Source of the DNA: Hydra vulgaris
Taxonomy: Eukaryota; Cnidaria; Hydrozoa; Anthoathecata; Hydridae
Reading direction: 5' to 3'
DNA: 64,000 nt
Assembly: GCF_038396675.1 (NCBI RefSeq)
Contig: NC_088921.1
Coordinates: 69,075,001-69,139,000, forward strand
Positions 39,069-50,100 of this stretch are shown one piece after another. The notes under the pieces are model-generated. The model ran no database searches, was not told the DNA's origin, and saw only the letters and a list, made by a program, of their open reading frames with translations. Position 1 is the first letter of the stretch. Each line of letters starts with the position of its first letter. The position numbers and the translations under genes are program-made.

Positions 39069-39720
39069 TGAGTGCCAGGATGGCACTTGATGTCCAAAGA
39101 GAAATATTGAACGGAAAAAAGGAAGTGAAAGACAACTTTTTAAACGAACTCTTAAAGTTGTAAAGAATGTTGATTCTTGGCTGTCCAGGAAGTTGTTACC
39201 TGCGACAGATGGCAAAAGGCCTTGACATGTTAGTGGGAGCAATGAAAAATCTAATAAAATGTGATATTGGGGTCAAGTCTTTAGCCAGAACAATTCGGTC
39301 GTTATTTACTAAAAGTAATAAGGCCAACAGACTTCGAAAAAGCAAATGACTCTTGGCCTCACTGAAGAATGTCATCTAGGTTTTACTTTTCTCTGATGAA
39401 AAATATTTTACAGTGTACCATTCCTCAAAAAGTAGAAGCGACCGCGTTATCGTTAAAGGCAACCAAAGCGAACTTACAGAACACTTCAGGTATACTTTTA
39501 AAACAAAATATCGTAGTCAAGTCATGGTTTTTGCAATCATTACCTTCAATGACAAAAAATATCTCGCGTGTTTGTGAATTAAAGCGAAAAACTGAATACT
39601 TGAATTTATACATAACATTCTGGATCCTCTATCCTTAGATTGAGGTAACTTATGATAAAAATACGAAAGCTGTGTTCACCCAAAATGGAGCATTGTGACT
39701 TACCGCCAAAAAGAGGGTAG
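39069..39720 (+). pseudogene. Tc1-like DDE transposase relic
   Basis: Around 39389 the plus strand reads FSDEKYFTVYHSSKSRSDRV, then after some bases KTKYRSQVMVFAIITF. The F-S-D-E-K-x-F-T block with a following VMVxAxIT is the first catalytic Asp region of Tc1/mariner-type transposases. Frame changes and stops on both sides show it is dead. The helix-turn-helix part is only faintly visible at 39080-39330. Confidence 0.7.
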
Positions 39721-40511
39721 CATGACCCTATCTCGTAATTGCAAAAATGATTTATCTCGAATCTCTGATTTAGATGAATCATTTTTGCTATTCAAAAGAA
39801 TCACCCAAATCTCTGATTTGAAGAAATCATTTGAACAGTCTCAAAGTTATAAATTTATCTCGGAATCAGAGAAATTAGAGAAAATCTCCACAAAATTTGG
39901 TTCGAAAAATTAACTCAAAATGGCTCAATCAAGATTTAGATTTCAGAAAAAAAAAGAAAATAACGAAAAAAAAAGATTGCTGCCCCAGCCCAAACCCTCA
40001 GTCGATGTAGCAGCAATAGGCTATAAAATAGTCGATATATGTACTGAATATCTCTATAACAGGCTATTTCAGTATGACTCATCACCATAGCAAATTAAAC
40101 TGCCTTATTTTTACAATGTTTATTATCATTTATTATTATTATCATGTTTAATATCGTTTATTATCATGTTAAAATAATGAAAACAACGCATTATCATCAT
40201 AAAAATCCAAGGTGATGCTATTCACATAACTACGATATTCAACAAATAAATAGGTTAATCGAGTTTGTTTTGTCTTTATCCAACAAACTAATGACTTTAG
40301 AACAAATTTTAGACAAAAAAAAAAATTTCGAAAAACTTTTTTGTAGTAGGATATTTTTCTTGTAATAAAAAATTTGTCTTTTCTGTTCTATTTGCGCCAT
40401 ATGTTGTTACACACCCGGTATATATGTTTGCGATAATATCAACCTTTGTATCGTACGTGTTTATCGATAACAAATGTTTAATAGTAACACACTTTTTTAT
40501 TTTCAATTTAC
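39721..40511. other. Intergenic; Notch 3' flank
   Basis: Plus-strand text repeats aatctctgatttagatgaat-like blocks at about 39760-39860 with slight change. No gene seen. Confidence 0.45.
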
Positions 40512-40517
40512 TTTATT
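40512..40517 (-). promoter_or_regulatory. Possible Notch poly(A) signal
   Basis: tttatt is AATAAA on the minus strand, 237 bases past the Notch stop. Many such hexamers occur by chance in this base composition. Confidence 0.3.
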
Positions 40518-40753
40518 TACACGGTATAAAAAAATCTGTTAAATAAAATTCAAACACTTTTCATAAAAATAAGATAAAAAACATGTTTCAAAGAAATTAA
40601 AGAGGATTAAATGTTACTGATATCTTTGATCCAAATAAATAATTGAAACTGTTGCAATAAAGAGCTAAGAAACAGTACAAGCTATTTAAATATATAGAAA
40701 TTTTATATAAAACTATAGAACTTATAAAGACATTTAACTTATAATCATTGTAA

Positions 40754-41140
40754 CTAAGGAGAGGAAAAAGATGTCGACCACGACTCAGGCGGAGACGGTA
40801 GTTCATATATGTTTGGACCAAAATTAGGAGAACAGGCATCTTTATATGAAGGTGAATATATAGTAACAGAAGGAGGGGTAGGAAAAGGATTGATTGCATC
40901 ATCGGTAGAAGTTCGCTGGTATAGGAACTGATTCCTCGCAGAAAGATCATCGTAATGGAAACAAGGAGGATTAGAAAATGCAACAGAATTACTTGTGCAT
41001 CCAACACCTCTTCCCCATGAATCTTTTCTTTTTCTTTTTTTTGAACCATTTGTATAAACTTTAATGTTTGTTGGCGATATTGGGGACTGCGGTGAACCAT
41101 CCCAATCAGAAAGCAAACTAACTAACTGGAGATGTTTTAT
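40754..41140 (-). CDS. Notch: Notch last exon (post-ankyrin, NLS, PEST-like tail)
   Basis: Acceptor GTTTAG; reads IKHLQLVSLLSDWDGSPQSP (end of the last ankyrin repeat), then GSKKRKRKDSWGRG (nuclear localization signal), a Pro/Ser/Thr-rich tail with PFPTPPS and ELPSPPESWSTSFSSP, and a TAG. The PSPPESWSTSF block resembles the PSPESxxxWSSSSP stability motif of other Notch tails. Only about 120 residues follow the ankyrin repeats, far fewer than in vertebrate Notch1. A longer overlapping frame (41100-40597) is a shadow. Confidence 0.93.
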   Translation of the reverse strand: MKHLQLVSLLSDWDGSPQSPISPTNIKVYTNGSKKRKRKDSWGRGVGCTSNSVAFSNPPCFHYDDLSARNQFLYQRTSTDDAINPFPTPPSVTIYSPSYKDACSPNFGPNIYELPSPPESWSTSFSSP

Positions 41141-44100
41141 CTAAACAAACCCCAAAATTAATTCAAAGCCCAAAATATTTTGTAATTTAAATGCAATTAA
41201 TTTCAAAATATAAAACCTTACTTCTTTTGCTATCATGAGAGGCGTTCTATCCATGTTATCTCCTAGATTTTTATTTGCATAATGTGCAAGAAGGGCGCTC
41301 ACCGCATCTATCGATATAGATACTACAGCCAGAAATAGCGGACTTTGACCCTTAAAGTGAAAATTATGATACAAATATTTTATTAGGAAAAAAAATAAAA
41401 ATTACCAAAAAAATGAAAACAATCCAATTTTATAAGTTTGTAGCCATACCAATATATCTTGAACGTCAACTTTAGCATTGTTTTTGTGTAAAATATGTAT
41501 GGCGTTGGCATTTCCTGCCAAAGCAGCGTGGTGTAATGCAGTGTGACCATTTACATCGGTAAGAGTAACACGAGCACCAACAGCAAGTAACTCATCCAGC
41601 ATACAGCAATCTTAAGTGAAACAACAATAAACTTAATAGATATAAAAAATAATATTTAAAAAAGTGAAATTCTTTCTAATTTATTTATCTCTTTTTATTG
41701 GATTCTAAAAAAAATTACTAATTTAAAATAACCAGAAAGACTGTTAAAAAAAAAAAAAAAAAATTAGTTGTTAAAAACAGGTTTTTTTCGAAGTGCTTAT
41801 GACAATATTATAACATTTTTTTGTACTGATATTCGAAACATGTCAGAAATTATTTTTTTTTGCTTGAATCGAAAACTTTTTTTCGATCAGTTACTATGAC
41901 ACCTTTATCATCTTTAATTTGTTGAAAATAAACAACTTATATAGTTTGATAGAGTTACTTTAGCTTAATTTAGTTCATTTATCATAAACTCAAGGTCACG
42001 ATGTCTTGTGAAAGTCAATTTAATAAAAGGTTTAAACTTGTTTTCTTTCAACATATCTTGTCTTGTTAATGACAAAATCTAAAAAGTTAACAAAATACAG
42101 TTATAATGTAAAAACTACAAAGACTTTTAAATGCATAATAGTTTAAAAACATCTTGGAATATTTTTCTATTTCTTCCGTTTGGCATTTTCGTTTCCATTT
42201 CTTCACTTTAACATAACTTTTAGTAAAAAAAAAATAACTCTATTGTCATTTTTCTTTTACGAAAAAACGTAACAAATAAAACAACAAATTTTGTTTGCTT
42301 TTTGATTATAGTTGAGTATTGTTTAATATTTACTTATTTAAAAACGATTTTTTAAAATTTTATTAAAAGGATTTAGTTTTGCAAAAACGTTAAGCAAAAA
42401 AATCTTGATGTTGCTTAAAACATCAAACAATTTAATTTAAATCACACCAATCTCTAACCATTGGTCTTTCTAGAGGACAACCAAGGTTTTAATGAATAGA
42501 TTAAGAATTATCTTAATCTCTTCATTGTGTTTTGCTACTGTTTTTAAATTTTAATTTTGAGCAAATAAATTGCAGCCAGAAATTTATGGTCTTGCACTAA
42601 CCCTTATACTCTGATTTTGTGCTTATACACTCCTGTGCTTATACACCCCCATACACTCTGATTTAAATAGTGAAAAAAAAAGGAACAAATAATTTTAAAG
42701 ATTTTAAATCTAGAATGAAAAAAAATTGTTTTTTTAGTAGTGTTATTTTTAGTATGAAAAAAACAACAATTTATTGTTTAATTTTTCTGCAAATGTGATT
42801 TTTTCAAGTTTGCAAAAATATATAAAGCTAAAAAAATGAAACAAATTATAGGTAAAAGTTGCGAAAGACTTTAAAAATTTTTTAACAACTTAACTTAAAT
42901 ATAGAAAATTTAGATTAATAACAATTACTAATTCATTTTAATTTTTAGGAATTTCAATTAAAATGTTTATAAAAATGATCAAATCATACATGATTTAAAA
43001 AAGCTTTATCCAACTTATAGATCAATTTTTTTTAAATTTTCTAGTTTTATACTAGATGAGTTTTGTTAAGTTTTGTTAAGTATTTTTTTACATATCTAGA
43101 GTATATGTAAAAAAATACTTAACAAAACTTAACAAAACTCATCAAGTATAAAATTTAGATTAACAACAATTACTAATTCATTTTGTAATTTTTAGGAATT
43201 TCAATTAAAATGTTTATAAAAATGATCAAATCATACATGATTTAAAAAAGCTTTATCCAACTTATAGATCAATTTTTTTAAAATTTTCTAGTTTTATACT
43301 AGATGAGTTTTGTAAAGTTTTGTTAAGTATTTTTTTACATATACTCTAGGTTTCAAAATACTACTAAAGTCTTAAATTGATCTGCATTACGAAAACATAA
43401 AAAAATAATTTTTCAAATTGACTTTCTTATCAAAAAAAATATTGTTGTTCTCATCTAAAAAGTTTATAAAAGGTTTTTATAATGGCTTAAAGCTAAATTG
43501 TGACAAAATATGCATTGATAATTGACGGAATATATATTGATGGTTGACAGAAGATGTATTGATGGTTGACAGAACATGTATCGATGATTGACAAAAACTT
43601 TTGAACCTGGTGAAAAAACTTCTGTAAGTGTTTTAATAATAACAAAAACTTCTTTTCTTTTTTGTTATTTTTCTTTATTTTCAAAAACAATTTTAAGTGT
43701 TGCTTATTTCCTATAATTTTTAATTTTTTTAGTCATTTAAAAAATTGTAAAAGATATTGCAAAATTTTAAACTTTACTATTCAACCAAATTTTGATCTTC
43801 AAATTAACGGGTGATGCGGAAGTTATCGGACAAAATAAAAACATCAATAACTTATTTATAAATAAAAAAACAAACTATTATTATATTTTTTTAAAATAAA
43901 GCATTTATCTTTTAATAAAAATATATTATTTTTTATATGAAAAAACACCACCATCTACAATTGATCTCAATTTTGCTCTGACGCCTTTCATATGCGACTG
44001 TAAAAAGTTTAATGCGATCAATCAAAACTTGCTCTGTTGAAGCTTGCCAATCTCCCTCGTAAACCTTCTGTGCCAAATGTCCCCAAAAATTTTCAATTGG

Positions 44101-47100
44101 TCGTGCTTGAGGCACATTTGGGGGATTGGATTAATTAACGATTGAACAGTTTCAAGTCTTTTTAGGTTATCATATATTGTACTTCGAGCAAATCCTTCCT
44201 TTTCAAAATGATTTACAATTTATTTTTTTTATATTAGGTTTATCTACAAAAAACATTTTTAATCGCTTGCGAAAAGATTCTCGTTCAGCTGCATTTAACC
44301 TCATTTTAAATAATTGTGTTTCGAATAATAAAGTTTATATTTTATAGAACGTTTATGCCTACGCATAAAACCACAAAAACTAAATATTATGCTCAAATAA
44401 TGAAATTATGATTTGTCTGATAACTTCCGCATCACCTGTTATCAAATAAAAATTTTCCAAAGTTTTCCTCTTATAAGAAAAAAAAAAAAATTACTAAGTA
44501 AGCTTAAATGATAAACTAATATTTCTTTAGACATAAAAGAAAAACAAGATTACAACGAATCAGATTTGGTTTATCAACTTTAAAAAACCTGAATGGTATA
44601 TCACTGTTATATTTACTAAACATTTTTTAATGTAAAATTTTATAATATTATAAAATATTTAATTTAATAAAAAATACTTTTATAGTAACAACTCATCATT
44701 AAAGCTGTTTTCCCAAGCTGACATTGGTGATCAATATTGCTTCTTCGTAATAACAAACGAAAAGCATCAAAATTATTCCTTAATACACACTTCTGCAACG
44801 GTGATACACCTGTGTCATCTACTCCATTAGCATCAAATCCACGATCTAATAATGCTATAACTTCTTCTATGTCTCCGACTATTATTGCTTGATGCAAGAG
44901 ATGATTTTGACAGAACTATAAAAAAATATTGACAATATTTTCACACAAATAAAATTCTTACATCAAACAAAAACAATAAAAAAATATTGACAATATATGT
45001 TTTCCCACAAATTAAATTCTTATATTAAACAAAAAAGAAAAAAAGATAAATTTACATGACGCCTTGTATCTACAAGTACTTCTGTTTCAGCCTCTTCACT
45101 AAGCTTTAATCTAAAAGTAATTACCTTACATTAAAGAAATTAAATCTTACATTACAGAGACAAACACTTTTTACATTTTAAAGATTAAATGTATAATTAA
45201 ACCTTAAAATTTTAATGAAAATAATGAAAAAAGAGTATTTTTTTAAACATAAAATTTGTAAATTTGAACACCGCATGGTTTTTAAAAACGTGACTTTGAA
45301 AAGTTTAAACAAAAAATTTATTCTTAAGAGTAAAAAATTAAAAACAACAAAATTTATTAGGTCTTCTAAGATTTGTAAAACATAAAAAGTGTACATAAAA
45401 AATAAGGGTTGAATTTATCTACAAAAAAATAAAATAAAAAGCAATCGATATTTACAAAACTTAACAAAGAAAGAGTTTATCAAATAAGATGTAAATAAGT
45501 AATATAACTTATATTTATTATATTTATCTTCCTATAAATTGTGTTTATCTTCTTCTATTTCTTCTTATAAATTATATTTATCTTCTTATAAATTATATTT
45601 ATCTTCTATTATTTTCTTATAAATTATATTTATCTTCTTCTATTTATATTCTTATAAATTATATTTATCTTCTTCCGACTTTTTGGTTTTGAGCCTAAAT
45701 TCAAACCACCACGCCAGCATTGCTAAGACCTGTTATCATTAAAATCTTTTTACTTCAAAAAGTTTTTATTGGAAAAAAAAACTAAACGAATAAATATTTG
45801 TATTGAAATACATTCAAAAAGTCTTAACCAATTTTTTATAATGAGAAAATTTCTGCTGTATTCAAAAAAACACCTGACAAATCAATTGTACTCTTTCACA
45901 GATATGATCATTTTATTAAAAAGGAGATTTGTTTCTTATAGTGTTAAAATCTTTTGTTGATAAATAAATACATTGTATAAAAACTTCATCAACACACTTT
46001 CTTATTTACCATTTTTTCCATAAATTCAGAACTTTAAGTCTTATTAATTTAATTTTTCTCATAACTTATTCAAGCCTAGTAAAATAGAGCATATAACATG
46101 ATTGTAGAATTTTAACAAAAACCTAGAAATTCTTTGTAAATTTTTTTGTATTGTTTAATCATACAAAACTAAAATTAGCAGCATTTATTTTTATTTGGGT
46201 AAACTGTTTAAAAAATTGGAGAATGGTCATATCTCCAGTTAAAGAACAGGCCAATCAACAAACATTTTTAGCAACCATGTTTATGATTGTCAAAGAATAT
46301 ATAATAAAGCTATGGAGCCTATTTTCCCAGCTTTTTATTTTTCTAAAATTAATAACAAAAAGAATTTATTATCTTATGAATTATACAAACAAAAACATGA
46401 TGCTTTAAACAATTCTAATTTAAAAATACAGGAAACAAGTGCAACTTTTAGCAACATGAATATTTACTCTTTACAAAAATAAAAAAATTTTAATAGTAAT
46501 TTTTTTTGTATAATAGCACTACTGATGAAACTATGAAAGGGCTCTAATGTTTCTACAACTGAATAAATCATTTTAAAGAAATTAATGTCATTATGTTATG
46601 TAAACACACCAAGAAATAAAACAGGACAAAACAATTTAAACTTTAAACTGAAAAAAACCAGAATATGAGTTAAGTTGATAGAAAATGTTTTTCCTGTAAC
46701 AATTAAAAAATTTGGTTTGTCACCAAATCACAATATTAGTTTTATTGTGATTTTAGGTCATCTGTTCAATTAAAGATTTGAAATAAATGAAAAAAAAAAT
46801 CCAAATTATGTATAAAAATCCAGAATTAAGAAAATCTGGAAATCTAGTCAAAATGGAAAATAATCAGTATTTAAAATGGTTTCCAAAACTCTGAAATCCT
46901 GATTTAGATTCAGCACGACTCTGTTAAATACCTTTTTAATAAAGTTTCCTATTTTTGAAATACTATTAATATCAAAAAAGTTTTTTATAATTTTTTATTA
47001 ATTTGTATTTAAAGAAAAACAGAAAAATGTGATAAAGATAATATTAAAATTACACTTATGCACTGCTGAGTAAAACAGTTTGATAAATATAGTAAACAGT

Positions 47101-50100
47101 GGTGTCTACTTAATGAATTTTTCAAAACTGGATTTAAACAAAAATTTAAAAACAAGTAAAAAAAGAAAAGGATGTGATCAGTTAAAAAATTAAACATACC
47201 AATAATTCTTTTGCAGAAGAAATACAACAGAGTCTTATTATTTTATTTTTTTATTCTGATTCACTCTAGCAACCACATTCACTGCAAGCAACCACAGTTA
47301 AGTCCTGCTGCCTTGTAGGATACACCTTTTTAGGCAAAGGCTAGGAGATGCCAACTCCAACTAAAAACACCCCCTGCCTTGGGGCTCTTGGTTGAGTAAA
47401 GGCTAGAGATGGTGTCTTGATACAAATACTCATCTTAGGCAGATGTTGAATGCATCCGGCTATTGTCTTGTTGAAAGACTTAAGGGGTAAACAGATTCTA
47501 TCTGTTGACCAGCCTCGCCCCTTTCTTCATCTATAAGGCTGGCGTAGATGTATTTTTAATACATTGTTTCCAGTTTATGATGTTGAATGCTGAATCTTCT
47601 AGACTTAATGCATGGGTTTTGCATGTGTCTCTGTTTTTATGACTAGGCAACCCATTCTATTATCTCTTAATGAGGGTACAGCTCTAAAACTCAGTTTTAT
47701 GGTTCTGAGCCCAGCTGGTAGTCAGGTTTCCCGAACTCTGTGGTAGCTCTCAGAGAGGCTGATTCCATCAACAGCAGAAAAACATCAAAGTATTAACAGT
47801 GCCATGTTGTGCATGAATGGTGTCCCTTTTTGTACTTTTGGTGTGCATTGCGGAGGCCACATTTGGAGCCCTTTGTTACGGCTTAGAGTTTATTAGTAGT
47901 AATGAGGCAATTGCTTGGGCTATTAAACGGTGTTCTAAATACTACCTATGCCTTGAGTCAAGTTCTTCAATCTAATTTTAAAATGAATAAAGTACCAAAA
48001 ACTATAAAACACAAAAAAACATCAACATCACCAAGTTCTCTAAACCTATCATTCACTAATATTCGTGGTCTTCGAAGTAACTTTTCTTCTGTTGAAAAGA
48101 TCTCTTGCAAAGTTCACCAAACCTACTTGCTCTTTGTGAGACAAATTTGAGTTCAGCTGTCTTATCTTGCGATCTTAGTGTTGATGGTTATCTTCCCTTA
48201 ATTTGTAAAGACTTCAATAGTCACATGCTTGACCTGGGCCGTTACATTCGTAAGAATTCACCTATTTGAAGTAAAACTAGGTTTGAATCCACAGACTATT
48301 CTTTCATGTGCTTTTGTTTAGTACCACTTCACTCTATTACCTTTCTATTTGTTCTATATCGTTCTCCTTTATCTCACGACTGCACTTTTTTTGATGTTAT
48401 TTCTGATCATATTGACCAAGTCCTCTCTCTTTATCCATCATCTAATATAGTTGTTGTCAGTAACTTTAATGATCATCACACTGAATGGCTTGGCTCTAGT
48501 GTCAGTGATTCTGCAGGCATTAAACCCCACAACTTTTGCCTTTCTCAATCCCTAACTCAAATAGTCAACTTTCCAACTTGATTTCTAGACAACCCGAATT
48601 ATTTACCTTTTCTACTCGACTTATGTATTGTTACTGATCCTAGTCAGTGCTCAGTTTCTCCACATTCATCCTTAGGTGCTTCTGATCACAGTTTGATCTC
48701 TCTAAAACTAGTATCTCATTCTTCTTCATCACCTGAATCCCCCTATTATCGTACCTCTTACAACTACAGTAAAGCTGACTGGGATTCTTTTTGTGATTTT
48801 CTTCAAGATGGCCCTTGGGTAGAAATCTTTTGTCTTCCTGTCGACAAATGTGCTTCTTACATAACTTCATGGATTCAGGCTGGCATGAAATCTTTTGTTC
48901 CCTCTCGATGATTCCAGGTCAAGCCTCACTCTCCTCCATGGTTTTCGTCACACTGTAGTGGTGCGATTGCCAATCGAAACCATTACTTCCATATCTATCA
49001 GCAAAACAATTCTCCAGAAATCAGACATCTGTTTATTAGTGCTAGAAACTATTGGTAAAAGGTTTTGTCAAACTCCAAAACCCGCTATTCTCAAGCCATG
49101 AAATCTCGTATCTCATCTCAAAAATTAGGCTCTCGTGACTTCTGGAGAACCTTTAATAGTATTAATAATAAGGGCAAATCTTTAATTCCACCTCTCTTGT
49201 ATGGTTCAGACTTTGTCACCTCACCTAAAGACAAAGCTGAATTGTTTGCTAAAAACTTTTCATCAATATTATCTCTTGATTCCACTAGTTGGGTTCTACC
49301 TAAAATTGCCAACAAACAGGTTGATCCATTGCTTGACATTCGTATAACTCCAGCTTCTGTATCTAAAGTGATTTCCTGCCTAGACTCTTCGACAGCTTGT
49401 GGCCCGGACAACATACCTGTTATTGCCTTGCAAAAGTGTTCTCCAGAGCTGTCATCTAAACTCTCAAAACTATTCAACAAATGCTTATCAGAGTCTTGTT
49501 TTCCAGCCTGCTAGAAAGCGGCATTTGTTATCCCTATCTTCAAAAATTCTGGAGAGCGATCTGATTCGTCTAACTACTGTCACATCAATCTTCTTCTTAT
49601 CATAAGCAAGGTTATTAAATCTTTAATTAACAAACACTTAATTTCTCATCTTAAATCTAATAACTTACTTTCTGATCATCAATATGGATTTTAGATCTAT
49701 TCGTTCTAAAGCTGATTTGCTAACAGTAATAACTGAAAGGTTTTATTGTGCATTAAACAAAAGTGAAGAGGTTGAGGCCATTGCTCTTGACATTTCAAAA
49801 GTTTTTGATAAAGTTTGGCATGCTGGTCTTCTCTATAAGCTTTCTTCTTATGGTATATCTGGCAACATCTTTAAGATTATTGAATCCTTCCTTTCCAATT
49901 GTAGTATAAAAGTTGTCCTCGATGGACAGCACTCTTTTTCATATTCTGTGGTAACTTAAGTGGTTCCTCAAGGTTCTATTTTTGGCCCCTATACTCTTTT
50001 TAATTTATATTGACGATCTTCCAGATATTCTCATATCTAAGGTGGCATTGTTTGCTGATGATACTACCATTTAATCTTGTTGTGATAAGAAACCAACATT

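Noticed and set aside
40597..41100. 167-codon minus-strand frame overlapping the last Notch exon
   Set aside because: Another frame of the same exon encodes the expected Notch tail with matching splice phase; this longer frame has no domain.
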